Of a DNA stretch of 64,000 nt, positions 35,282 to 44,682 are shown one piece after another. Source of the DNA: Flammeovirgaceae bacterium UBA976 (GTDB lineage: Bacteria > Bacteroidota > Bacteroidia > Cytophagales > Cyclobacteriaceae). The notes beneath the pieces are model-generated. The model was not told where the DNA came from. It searched no databases and saw only the letters and a program-made list of their open reading frames with translations. Position 1 is the stretch's first letter. Each line of letters opens with the position of its first letter. A program made the translations under genes and the position numbers. The stretch lies in the NCBI GenBank assembly GCA_002292365.1, contig DBBU01000036.1:1-64000 (forward strand). The letters run 5' to 3'.

Positions 35282-37018
35282 CTAAAGTTCCCAATTTTTG
35301 AGGTGATGTGTTTTGGGTGCGGATGCCTTTAATAGAATCTTTATTTTGTCTAAATAGAGGCTATTATAGCGAAGTCGCGTGAGGTAATTCGGATTTTCTT
35401 GATCTCCGTTCCAGCAGTGTTCTTGGTTATTGCCATAAGCCACTTCACCACCGTAATAGGGCCTAGTAGTACTTTCTAAGAACTCTTCGGTCAGTACCAC
35501 CGCATTATTAAGATAGTAGTTGTCCATGTCACCACAATAGATATGAACTTTTCCCTCGAGGTCATACCCTATTTGATCCCAATCCCTTTCCATAATGTAC
35601 CGTAAATCATAATTTTCTTTCCAATAATTAGCCACTTCCCGATCAATTTCACCGGTGAGCTTATTCCAAATGGGCTTTGGGTAACCATCTTCTCCGACAG
35701 GTGAATAGACGGCTTGCCAAATGTCCCATTGGTCACCGGAACGACTTTTGTTTCCTAAGATATACTCACGACGGTTCATATCTTTCAAATAGGCCTGCAG
35801 GTGTCCTTTACCATCACGCTTACCTGGCCTTAAGGTTTGTTTGAAAGCACCTTCTGTATAGTAGGCGTTATCATCGTTGTATATATCTACCACAGTATAT
35901 GCCCTAAAGTCAATGGGGTCAGGGCAGGCCGCAAAACATCCATTATATTCTTTAGGATAAAATACTTGGGCCGCTAAAGCTTCCCAACCGCCTGTAGAAC
36001 CCCCATAAAGGAAACGTCCCCAACCTTCTCCTACGCCGTTAAATAGGTCTTCGATATGAGGTATCAGCTCATAAGTAATGGCATCGCCGTAAGGCCCTAG
36101 GTTGGCCGAGTTTACTGCGTATGAATCGTCATAGTAGGGGTTTTGATGCTGAATTTCAAGGACTAAAAAACGAGGAAAATCTTCTGATACCCATTGCTGA
36201 TAGAAGTCATAAGCCTCTTTTTCTTGAATGTATTGATAACCGGTAATGCCAAATCGACTGCTATAGACGGTATCTTGTTTTGGAGAGGTGGGTGGTTCGG
36301 TTCTAAATCCACCTATTGTTTTAGGGAAGTGTCCATGAAAAACCATCAATGGATAACGGTCTGCATTATTTTTCGAGAAACCTTTGGGTATCAGAACATT
36401 GGCTTGTAAGTACATAGGTCTACCCCAAAATTCAGTGAGTAGCTCACTCTTAATTTTAATATGTTTTATATATTCAGAATCCTGAACAGCCGCTATTGAA
36501 GGGATTTCCTTGGTCAGTACTATTTGAATGGGGCTGTCTTTTTTACCTATAGTGACTTTAATGGGTTTACTGTAAATGTTTTTTGGGCTAATATTCCAAT
36601 GTTGCCCCTCGCCTTGGTCCATGGGTAATTGTACCGTATGACCATTTACCAGTTGAAAGGTTTCATATTTATGCAGAAGTGCTTGAACAAAATAATCACC
36701 TGCTTCTAGGTCTGCTAGGGTTTCTATGGGGTAGGCAAGTATCTGCTTACTGAAAGATATGGATGTGTTCGGGAGCCATTGCTGAATATCTTTACCTAAT
36801 ATAATACCTGTTTGATCTGTATCATTGATTTGAAACCGAGGTTCGGTAACGGTATCCTTGGAGATCATAATTAGGAGCCTTCCGTCAAAATCTTCCGTAC
36901 CTAGAGCGGGATCATAGGTAACCTCGATCATGATCTCATTGTTTTGAGAACATGATCCTAATGATACGGTTAGTAATGTTATTATGATTAGTTTAAAGAG
37001 GGAGTTATTACTTTCCAT
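35282..37018 (-). CDS. Alpha/beta-hydrolase lipoprotein (putative esterase)
   Basis: This 578-residue lipoprotein has a signal peptide with lipobox GSC (Cys at about residue 23). The first about 190 residues look like a beta-rich domain that may resemble the N-terminal part of secreted peptidases or esterases. The C-terminal part is an alpha/beta hydrolase of the putative-esterase type: YPLMVFHGHFP is the oxyanion strand, and YGGSTGGWEALA carries the GxSxG nucleophile elbow. Candidate Asp and His residues follow in YCGDMDNYYLNN and NNQEHCWNG. The substrate is unknown; such enzymes often remove acyl groups from glycans. It is transcribed towards the ThuA-like gene. Confidence 0.8.
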   Translation of the reverse strand: MESNNSLFKLIIITLLTVSLGSCSQNNEIMIEVTYDPALGTEDFDGRLLIMISKDTVTEPRFQINDTDQTGIILGKDIQQWLPNTSISFSKQILAYPIETLADLEAGDYFVQALLHKYETFQLVNGHTVQLPMDQGEGQHWNISPKNIYSKPIKVTIGKKDSPIQIVLTKEIPSIAAVQDSEYIKHIKIKSELLTEFWGRPMYLQANVLIPKGFSKNNADRYPLMVFHGHFPKTIGGFRTEPPTSPKQDTVYSSRFGITGYQYIQEKEAYDFYQQWVSEDFPRFLVLEIQHQNPYYDDSYAVNSANLGPYGDAITYELIPHIEDLFNGVGEGWGRFLYGGSTGGWEALAAQVFYPKEYNGCFAACPDPIDFRAYTVVDIYNDDNAYYTEGAFKQTLRPGKRDGKGHLQAYLKDMNRREYILGNKSRSGDQWDIWQAVYSPVGEDGYPKPIWNKLTGEIDREVANYWKENYDLRYIMERDWDQIGYDLEGKVHIYCGDMDNYYLNNAVVLTEEFLESTTRPYYGGEVAYGNNQEHCWNGDQENPNYLTRLRYNSLYLDKIKILLKASAPKTHHLKNWEL

Positions 37019-37394
37019 AATTCAAAAAAAAAGTTAGTATTTAAAGCTTCATTAATTTGATTAAAGATAGGTAATTTAATTTTTGTAATTTGGAAGGCTG
37101 AAAAAGTACCGGAATGAGCAATTCATAAAAAGCATTAGATCAGAAATTTCAGAAAGGTTTTTCTTTTTCAGCCATATTATGTTTCCACTCGTAAGCTGAT
37201 AAATGGAGTATAAAAACTGAATATATATTGCATTGACATAATTATTCAGCTTAATGAATAATTTCTATTTTTTTTATAATGAGATGGAAGAGATTAAATG
37301 CCAAATTTGTGTTTTAAAAATGTTTAAATTTTATTTTCTGTTCTTCATTTATTGAATTTGAATTCGTTAATTTTATCATATAATTTAAAAAGTT
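37019..37394. other. Intergenic region between esterase and OsmC-like genes
   Basis: This AT-rich divergent gap contains no convincing small gene or RNA. Near the right end TTG at about 37363 with TAATTTAA about 20 bases later is a partial match to the Bacteroidota promoter form for the OsmC-like gene. Confidence 0.4.
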
Positions 37395-37805
37395 ATGATC
37401 AAAAAAGCGAAGGCCATCTGGCATGGAAACGGACTTGAGGGACATGGTATGATGTCAACAGAGAGTGATTTACTAAATGATGTTAAGTATACATCAAAAT
37501 CAAGATTTGAAGGCGCCCCAGGTGGAAGTCCTGAGGAATTGATTGCTGCTGCTCATGCAGCTTGTTTTTCTATGAAGTTAAGTTTCAACTTATCAGAACG
37601 GGATTTCCCTCCAGCTAAACTAGACGTTCAATGTGCCATAAAAATGGAAGATTTTGTAATCAACGAGTCTCGATTAGTAATCAAAGCTGAGGTGCCTGGA
37701 ATTGATCAAGAAACCTTTAATGATTTGGTAGAAGATGCACGTTTAAATTGTCCAATTTCAAAATTACTTGATGTCTCGATTGTAGTAGAGGCTTCTTTGT
37801 CCTAA
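37395..37805 (+). CDS. OsmC/Ohr-family peroxiredoxin-like protein
   Basis: This 136-residue cytosolic protein fits the OsmC family, thiol-dependent enzymes that reduce organic hydroperoxides. The two reactive cysteines of the family are present: the one in IAAAHAACFSMKLS (about residue 57) and the one in ARLNCPISKLL (about residue 120). The N-terminal strand begins AKAIWHGNGLEGHGMM, as OsmC-type proteins do, and GAPGGSPEELIAAAHAACF is the family signature GtNPEElxAAahAaCF. The length is normal. It stands alone between a divergent esterase gene and a convergent DUF5009 gene. Confidence 0.93.
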   Translation: MIKKAKAIWHGNGLEGHGMMSTESDLLNDVKYTSKSRFEGAPGGSPEELIAAAHAACFSMKLSFNLSERDFPPAKLDVQCAIKMEDFVINESRLVIKAEVPGIDQETFNDLVEDARLNCPISKLLDVSIVVEASLS

Positions 37806-38039
37806 TCTATTCTAATTCTTTATTGGCTCTAAGTCTTCACAAGGACATCTGTCTTGGCTGAACTGACAAGAAAAGAGTATTAATGGAGTAAAGCGGGTTT
37901 ATGATCATTGGATCGACTAATTTTTTTCAGTGTTTTCAGTAAGCCTTATGAGTTGCTATGCCTTGTTAGTATAAGGATAGCCTTATGGCCTGATCCAAAG
38001 TTTAAGACTTTATGAGACCAATGATGCGACTGCTTTGGT

Positions 38040-39161
38040 TTAAACTTTCAAGAAGATTTTCATCTTGTAAAGGGCATTTAAGAATCCCCATTTTACTCCC
38101 ACATACAATACAGACATAGCGACAATACTGAAAGGGTTTCCAATCCATTCTACTATCCATCCAAATAATCCTTGGGTAGTATATTCCCAATCAATAAAAG
38201 TTCCAGATATATAGATCAGGATAGAATTTACGCCTATGACCTTGAAGAAATAGGCCCATTTCCGATAGCCTTTCACGTCAATGATATAGTAGAATAGGGT
38301 GAAAAGCAAGATACTTATACCACCTGTGAGCATCACAAATGAACTACTCCATAGATTTTTATTTATGGGGAAATCCAGGTTCCAAATAAGACTAATTAAA
38401 ATAAAAATGATGCCAACAATGGCCAATCTAAGACACTTTTTTGTACCATTTGATGCATTGTTTTTTATGTAATTTCCTACTAAAATACCCAAAATACCGG
38501 TACTAATGGCCGGTAGTGAAGAAGCTAATCCCTCGGGGTCATGATTGCCTAAATATAATTTACCGGGCATGATGAGGCGATCGAGATAGGAGGCGAAGTT
38601 TCCTGCTTGTGTAAGGTCACCTGTCGGGAAACCTGGGGCTGATGTGAATTTCAGGATCAAATAATAACCCATCAATAGTCCTGCAAACCAGAGGTAGTTC
38701 ATCCATTCTTTTTTACTGTAAATAAATATGAAATTAGCAAACATATAAGCGATGCCAATTCTGCCGAGTACACTACCGAATCTGATTTCTGAAATGGGCA
38801 TGATATGAATGCCTTGGTTGATGATTAGACCTAATAAAATGAGGATGATGGTTCTTTTGATAATCCGTAAAGTCATTTGACTTTTAGATTTCCCTAATTC
38901 TAGTTCTTTTACCACCGAGTAAGGTGAAGCCAGCCCTGCTATGAAAAGAAATAATGGAAATATTAGATCATAAAAAGCAAATCCATGCCAATCAGGATGG
39001 ATCATTTGATCAGCTAAGGTTTCCCAGATGGGATTTTGATTTACTTGATGGATTGAATGAACAATTGCCTCCGCACCCATGATCCAAAACATATCAAACC
39101 CACGTAAGGCATCTAAGGAATAAAGACGGTTCGATATAGGTGTTGGTGAATCAAGTGACAT
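38040..39161 (-). CDS. DUF5009/HGSNAT-like membrane acyltransferase
   Basis: This 373-residue membrane protein has about 10-11 helices. Its start, RLYSLDALRGFDMFWIMGAE, is diagnostic for the DUF5009/DUF1624 group related to heparan-alpha-glucosaminide N-acetyltransferase. FPLFLFIAGLA, the IIKRTIILILLGLIINQG helix and the late GVNSILIYISG are further family features. In the human relative the membrane enzyme acetylates terminal glucosamine; a comparable transacylation of a periplasmic sugar is the family-based expectation here. The ATG at 39161 is chosen because a TTG eight codons upstream only adds residues unlike the family. The gene is monocistronic by position. Confidence 0.88.
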   Translation of the reverse strand: MSLDSPTPISNRLYSLDALRGFDMFWIMGAEAIVHSIHQVNQNPIWETLADQMIHPDWHGFAFYDLIFPLFLFIAGLASPYSVVKELELGKSKSQMTLRIIKRTIILILLGLIINQGIHIMPISEIRFGSVLGRIGIAYMFANFIFIYSKKEWMNYLWFAGLLMGYYLILKFTSAPGFPTGDLTQAGNFASYLDRLIMPGKLYLGNHDPEGLASSLPAISTGILGILVGNYIKNNASNGTKKCLRLAIVGIIFILISLIWNLDFPINKNLWSSSFVMLTGGISILLFTLFYYIIDVKGYRKWAYFFKVIGVNSILIYISGTFIDWEYTTQGLFGWIVEWIGNPFSIVAMSVLYVGVKWGFLNALYKMKIFLKV

Positions 39162-39442
39162 AATTGTTTTTATTTTCGCTGACAATATATTTATTTTTTG
39201 CCGGTAAAAACGTACAATTAGGGTAATTTATTGACGTTTAACTAAAAGACAGTTGCTTCATGATAAAACTATCGATTAGGAGTTGCTCTATTCTGCCTTA
39301 CAAAAGGAGTTTACGATTACGACGGGTTTAATCTCTTTAATAATTCTTTAAAAGATTTTTCATATTTTTTGTTAAAAAAAAATATTTGCCTTTTTTCAAT
39401 TCCTAATTATCTAAACAATTACCATATTGCAACTTAGTTATT

Positions 39443-40420
39443 ATGATTAAGGATAAAATGTCAAAAAAATTAGCAGTAGGGATTGATATTGGAGGTACCT
39501 TGACCAAGGTGGGCTTCGTCGATAAAAAAGGTGAAATGTATGCTCATTTAGATTTCCCAACTCAGGGATATCCTGATGCAGATCAGTATATGTCAGTTTT
39601 GGCATCAAAAATCCAATATTTAGAAAAACAGCTTTTTTTTGATTTTGAGATGGTGGGTCTAGGTATTGGTGCTCCTAATGCGAATTATTACCGTGGGACC
39701 ATTGAGCATGCTGCTAATTTAGAATGGAAAGGAATCATTCCTTTTGTGAGTAAGGTGAAGGCCCATTTTAATGTGCCTATTTATATGACCAATGATGCCA
39801 ATGCAGCAGCTATTGGAGAGGTAGTCTATGGGGATGCCAAAAAGATGCGTGATTTTATAGTAATCACATTAGGTACAGGTTTGGGATCAGGAATTTACGC
39901 CAATGGGGCATTGATTTATGGACACGATGCCATGGCTGGTGAATTGGGTCACATTTCTATTGATAGAGAGGGTAGATTAGACGGTTTAGGTGTTAAAGGA
40001 GGGCTAGAAGCTTATGTGTCTTCAACAGGATTAAAACGGACCATATTTGAATTACTTTCAGATTCCGTATCTGATAGCGAGCTTAGAAATTATTCTTTTA
40101 ATAATTTACATGGTGAAGATATAACTAGAGCTGCAGAGCATGGCGATGAAATTGCTTGTGCTGCTTTTGAAATGACGGGTAAAATTTTAGGAGAGCAGTT
40201 GGCGGATTTCGTTACGTTTTCCCATCCTGAGGCTATTTTTTTGCTGGGAGGTTTGGCGAAATCAGGTAAATGGATTTTCGAACCCACTCAGCGATATCTT
40301 GAAGCCAATCTTTTACCTTATTACAAAGGAAAAGTAAAGTTATTGCCCTCTGGGATGATAGATAAAAATGCAGCAATTTTGGGAGCAGCGGCTTTAGTTT
40401 GGAATCAGCAGAATCCTTAA
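39443..40420 (+). CDS. ROK-family sugar kinase lacking the zinc cysteines
   Basis: This 325-residue cytosolic protein belongs to the ROK family, mainly glucokinases. The phosphate loop VGIDIGGTLTKVG, the catalytic region MTNDANAAAIGE (Asp), LGTGLGSGIY and the His of GELGHISID are all there. The usual CxCGxxGCxE zinc motif is replaced by LDGLGVKGGLEAYVS: all three Cys are lost while Glu and the flanks are kept. Substrate may be glucose or a relative, and the enzyme may not need zinc. The ATG at 39443 is used; ATG at 39458 (MSKKLAVGID) is equally possible. It is followed after 34 bases by prc. Confidence 0.9.
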   Translation: MIKDKMSKKLAVGIDIGGTLTKVGFVDKKGEMYAHLDFPTQGYPDADQYMSVLASKIQYLEKQLFFDFEMVGLGIGAPNANYYRGTIEHAANLEWKGIIPFVSKVKAHFNVPIYMTNDANAAAIGEVVYGDAKKMRDFIVITLGTGLGSGIYANGALIYGHDAMAGELGHISIDREGRLDGLGVKGGLEAYVSSTGLKRTIFELLSDSVSDSELRNYSFNNLHGEDITRAAEHGDEIACAAFEMTGKILGEQLADFVTFSHPEAIFLLGGLAKSGKWIFEPTQRYLEANLLPYYKGKVKLLPSGMIDKNAAILGAAALVWNQQNP

Positions 40421-40454
40421 CTTCTTGATATTAGACATTTTTAAATTATTTTTA

Positions 40455-42572
40455 ATGCAGATAAGATTATTGATATATTTAGTTGTTCTAATTTCCGTTT
40501 TGGCGACAATAACCGGTCAAGAGCAGCCAGCCGCCGAGGAAGAGCTTGTCACTTTAGTCCCCTTACCAGAACATTCAAAAGCTTTATTTATCACTTTAGC
40601 ATATCTTGAAAAATACCATTATCGAAAATTAAAGTTAAATGATTCACTGTCTGCGGTAGTCTTTGCCAATTATATTGAGGGATTAGACCCCTCAAAAGTT
40701 TTTTTCTTACAATCAGATTTTGATTATTTTGAAAAGTACAAGTTTCAACTAGATGATGAATTATTAGCAGAAAAATTAGATTTTGGATTTCAAATATTTA
40801 ATCTCTACCAAACGCGGGTATTAGATCAGTATGCACGTATCCCTGAAATGTTGGAAAAAGGGTTTGATTATGAAAGGGAGGAATACTATGATTTAGATCT
40901 TGATGAAATAGATTGGGCCAGCAGTGCAGAAGAACTCAATGAACGATGGCGTCTGATTGTAAAAGGTAGGGCTTTGAACTTATTGCTGGCAAAAAAAGAC
41001 TGGGATGAGGCGAAGAAAATATTATCAGATAGAAATGAGCGACGGATCAAGTCCTTGTATCAAAACAAGAGTGAAGATGTTTTTCAAGTCTATTTAAATG
41101 CCTTAACCTCGGCCTATGACCCCCATACGAGTTATTTTTCACCGATTACCTCAGACAACTTTCAAATCAATATGAGTTTGTCTCTAGAAGGTATTGGTGC
41201 AGTATTAGGACAGCAGCTAGATTACACACAAATTGTTTCAGTCGTGCCTGGCGGTCCTGCGTTTAAGAGTAAGCGAATTTTCGAAAAAGACAAAGTCATA
41301 GCCGTTGCTCAGGGAGACTACGGTGAATTTGTTGACGTAGTGGGTTTGAGGTTAGATGAAGTGGTTCAAAAGATCAGAGGTCCCAAGGGAACAGTAGTAA
41401 GGATTCAGACATTGAGTAAGGGTGATTTGACGGCATTGCCTGATACGATACGCATGATTAGGGAAAAGATAAAATTAGAAGATGAATCAGCCAAAGGAGA
41501 AATCATTTCTTATTTTGAAGATGATGCGACTTATCAAGTGGGTGTGATTACATTACCTAGTTTTTATATTGATTTTGAAGAGCGAAGTGCAGGTATTGAA
41601 GATTACAAGAGTACGACCCGAGATGTGAGTATTTTATTAGACAGTCTTAATAAGGTAGGGATGGATGCATTAGTTATTGATTTGAGGTATAATGGAGGAG
41701 GTTCATTGGATGAAGCAATAGATTTGACTGGTTTATTTATTCCTTCAGGTCCCGTGGTTCAGGTTCGCAATACCGACAACAGTATAGATGTTTTGTCAGA
41801 TGATAACTCCAAGGTTATGTATGAAGGACCGTTGGCTGTATTAGAAAATAGATACAGTGCCAGTGCTTCAGAGATCTTTGCAGCAGCCATTCAGGATTAC
41901 AAAAGAGGAGTCATTTTTGGTGAAAACAGCTTTGGAAAAGGGACAGTTCAAAGTCTACTGAGCTTGGAGCGTCCTGTTTTGAATTACATCAACCGGCAGA
42001 TTGCAGTCAATCAATTTTCAAAAAATGATGATTTGAGAGATTTGAGAGATAAAGTTAAAAATCAAGAAATCAGCCTTGGACAGCTTAAAATGACCTTGGC
42101 AAAATTTTACAGGGCTTCTGGAAGCAGTACGCAGCGCACCGGAGTGAGACCGGATATAGCCTTTCCTTCTTATTTCACATCGGACGAAGTAGGTGAGAGC
42201 TCAAGTCCGTCAGCTTTATCGTGGGATGAGATAGGTTCCTCTAAATTTTCATCTACTTATGATGTTTCGTCTGAACTTCTCGATGACCTTTATGATGAAT
42301 ATAGAAAGCATTTAGTAGAGGATAAACAACTGATAGATTTGGTTAACGATATTAATGAGCAGAGAGCAGCTAATGAAGATAAGTCTATGTCATTAAATTT
42401 ATCGATGCGTCAAAAAGAAGCTGAGGCCAATGAGTCATCAAAAAAACTTGATGAAGAAGTTGCTAAAACAGAACTTTTTTTTGCAGAATCAGATAGAGCA
42501 AAAATCAGTAAAGATCCTTACCTCAAAGAGTCCATCCGATTAATGGCGGAATGGGTTAAAAGACCAAATTGA
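40455..42572 (+). CDS. prc: C-terminal processing protease Prc (tail-specific, S41)
   Basis: This 705-residue periplasmic serine protease degrades or trims proteins with nonpolar C-termini. It has a signal peptide ending about ATITG, an N-terminal helical domain (about 30-215), a PDZ domain near 235-340 with GIGAVLGQQLDYTQIVSVVP and KVIAVAQGD, and the S41 domain. The catalytic Ser is in ENRYSASASEIFAAA and the Lys in FGENSFGKGTVQ. A C-terminal DUF3340-type region (about 560-700) is rich in charged helix. ATG at 40455 was preferred over a TTG ten codons upstream as it starts the signal peptide. It is downstream of the ROK gene, possibly co-transcribed. Confidence 0.94.
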   Translation: MQIRLLIYLVVLISVLATITGQEQPAAEEELVTLVPLPEHSKALFITLAYLEKYHYRKLKLNDSLSAVVFANYIEGLDPSKVFFLQSDFDYFEKYKFQLDDELLAEKLDFGFQIFNLYQTRVLDQYARIPEMLEKGFDYEREEYYDLDLDEIDWASSAEELNERWRLIVKGRALNLLLAKKDWDEAKKILSDRNERRIKSLYQNKSEDVFQVYLNALTSAYDPHTSYFSPITSDNFQINMSLSLEGIGAVLGQQLDYTQIVSVVPGGPAFKSKRIFEKDKVIAVAQGDYGEFVDVVGLRLDEVVQKIRGPKGTVVRIQTLSKGDLTALPDTIRMIREKIKLEDESAKGEIISYFEDDATYQVGVITLPSFYIDFEERSAGIEDYKSTTRDVSILLDSLNKVGMDALVIDLRYNGGGSLDEAIDLTGLFIPSGPVVQVRNTDNSIDVLSDDNSKVMYEGPLAVLENRYSASASEIFAAAIQDYKRGVIFGENSFGKGTVQSLLSLERPVLNYINRQIAVNQFSKNDDLRDLRDKVKNQEISLGQLKMTLAKFYRASGSSTQRTGVRPDIAFPSYFTSDEVGESSSPSALSWDEIGSSKFSSTYDVSSELLDDLYDEYRKHLVEDKQLIDLVNDINEQRAANEDKSMSLNLSMRQKEAEANESSKKLDEEVAKTELFFAESDRAKISKDPYLKESIRLMAEWVKRPN

Positions 42573-42672
42573 TTTGTTTAATGATATTTTGAGATAAATT
42601 CGTCATTTTAAATAGGAAAGCATAATAAAGGAAGTTCATCTTTGTCTTCTCATTATCAATTTTATTTAAATC

Positions 42673-44682
42673 ATGAACAAACTCTATATTTCACCTGAGA
42701 CTAAGAGCAATGAGTTGACCCTTAAGTCCGTTATTATTGGGGTGATACTTTCCGTTGTTTTGGGATGAGCCAATGCTTATTTTGGACTTTTTTCAGGATT
42801 GACGGTATCTGCATCTACCCCTGCTGCGATCATCTCTATGGCTGTTTTAAAGGCATTTAAAAATTCAAATATTCTTGAAAATAATTAGATTCAAACTGCA
42901 GCATCAGCTGGAGAGTCCTTAGCTGCAGGGATCATTTTCACCCTACCTGCTTTGGTTATTATGGGTTATTGGGAGTCCTTTAATTATCTAGAAACCACCT
43001 TGATTGCTATTTTCGGTGGAGTTTTGGGCGTTTTATTTACGATTCCTTTACGAAAGGCGCTCATCGTTAAAGAAAAACTCGCTTTTCCCGAAGGTGTGGC
43101 CACGGCAGAAGTCCTCAAGACGGGAGAAAAGGGTGGAGATTCGATAAAATATTTAATCATAGGTAGTCTATTAGGGGCTTTATAAGTTTGGTTTTTAGGC
43201 GCTAAATCTATGGAGTGGCCTCTTTGAAAAGGCCATACTTCTCAAAGAGCGTTATTATCTTTATTTTAGTTTAAACTTGTCACCTGCACTCGTGGCGGTG
43301 GGCTACATAGTAAGGTTAAATATTTCTTTTCTAGTCTTTTTAGGAGGGGTAATCAGTTGGTATGTAGGTATTCCCCTATATATTTTACTGAGAGGTGCCC
43401 CTGAGGAGCTTTCAGCAGTTCAAATAGGGGGAGAGATATGGAGTTCTCATATTAGATATTTAGGTGTAGGTGCGATGATTGTAGGAGGTTTGTGGGCATT
43501 AGTGGGATTACGATCCGCACTTGGACAAGCACTTGAAGCAGCACTTGAGGCTTTTAAAAAAGGAAGTACATCCCTTTCAACGACCTCCAGAACGGAATTA
43601 GACACTCCGATGTCATGGGTATTGATTGGTATCGGGGTCATGACTATACCCATCTTTTTAACTTGCTTGACCCATATAAAAGATGTTCCAATCACCCTAT
43701 TCATGTCCTGATCATGATTGTTGCAGGGTTTCTATTCTCTGCCGTTGCGGACTATATGGCGGGACTGGTAGGTTCTTCAAATAACCCTATTTCAGGAGTC
43801 ACTATTGCAACTATACTGACTACCGCTTTATTATTATTATTAATGGGTACTAGTGATCCGGCAAAAGGAGCGGCGGGAGCCATTTTAGTGGGAGCCATCG
43901 TTTGTTGCGCTGCAGCCATTGCGGGGGACAATATGCAAGATTTGAAAGCAGGACATATTTTAGGTTCAACGTCAAGAAATCAGCAAATCATGCAAATGGT
44001 AGGGGTCGTTTCGGGGACCTTGCTCATCGCACCTATTTTAAAGTTATTATTGGTATCTAAGGGAATAGGCCTACCTACGTTGCTACATCCCAATCCACTC
44101 TCAGCACCCCAAGCTACCCTAATGATGAGTGTTGCTTCGGGTATATTTGATGGTAATTTACCTTGGGATATCATTGTTATCTGGGGCTTTATTGGTGTTT
44201 TAATCATTTTGGCAGATGAGTATTTAAAACGGAAAAAAAGCAATTTTAAAATGCCCGTTTTAGCGGTAGCGGTTGGTTTATATCTACCCTTTGAATTTGA
44301 CTCATCTATATTTATAGGAGGATTGATTGCTTAGCTGCTTGAGAAGGGGTATCAAAAAGCTCAAAAATCCATCTCTGTGGATCAAGCTAAAAACGCAGGT
44401 TTATTAATGGCTTCAGGACTCATCACGGGTGAGGCGTTGATCGGTATTTTAATTGCGGTATTAACAGCGGTTCAATGGAGTTTTTCCATCAGCGATGATC
44501 CATTGGGAGGTAGTTTAATAGGTCTATTGATTTTAACGATCATTTTGATTTATTTTTATCAAATGGTATCAAAAATTGCTAAAAAAAAGGCTTTTAAAAA
44601 TTCGCCTGTAAAAGATCACCACTCAATTGAAGTAAACCGAGTTCAGATTTTTTGGCACTGTAACGTGCGTTATTATAGTTGA
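42673..44682 (+). pseudogene. Oligopeptide transporter (OPT family) pseudogene
   Basis: Reading from ATG 42673, the sequence encodes an OPT-family transporter (SVVLG-stop-ANAYFGLFSGLTV, TAASAGESLAAGIIFTLPAL, LAFPEGVATAEVLKTGEKGG, VGSSNNPISGVTIATILTTA, NAGLLMASGLITGEALIGIL) but is broken many times. In-frame stops are TGA 42766-42768, TAG 42886-42888, TAA 43183-43185 and TAG 44332-44334; the TGA at 43225-43227 and the TAG at 43267 are part of a frame change near 43225 (+1). A second frameshift lies near 43703 (MS to VLIMIVAG). The homology is otherwise continuous and strong, so the decay is recent. The 3' end overlaps the convergent tolC gene. A working protein is very unlikely. Confidence 0.93.

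Noticed and set aside
42766..42768. Stop codon read as an amino acid (selenocysteine or recoding)
   Set aside because: Three different stop codons and two frameshifts occur in the same gene, while all other genes in the window are intact.
42952..43711. Two or three separate small membrane protein genes
   Set aside because: The pieces join to one OPT-family protein in order, so they are fragments of a pseudogene.
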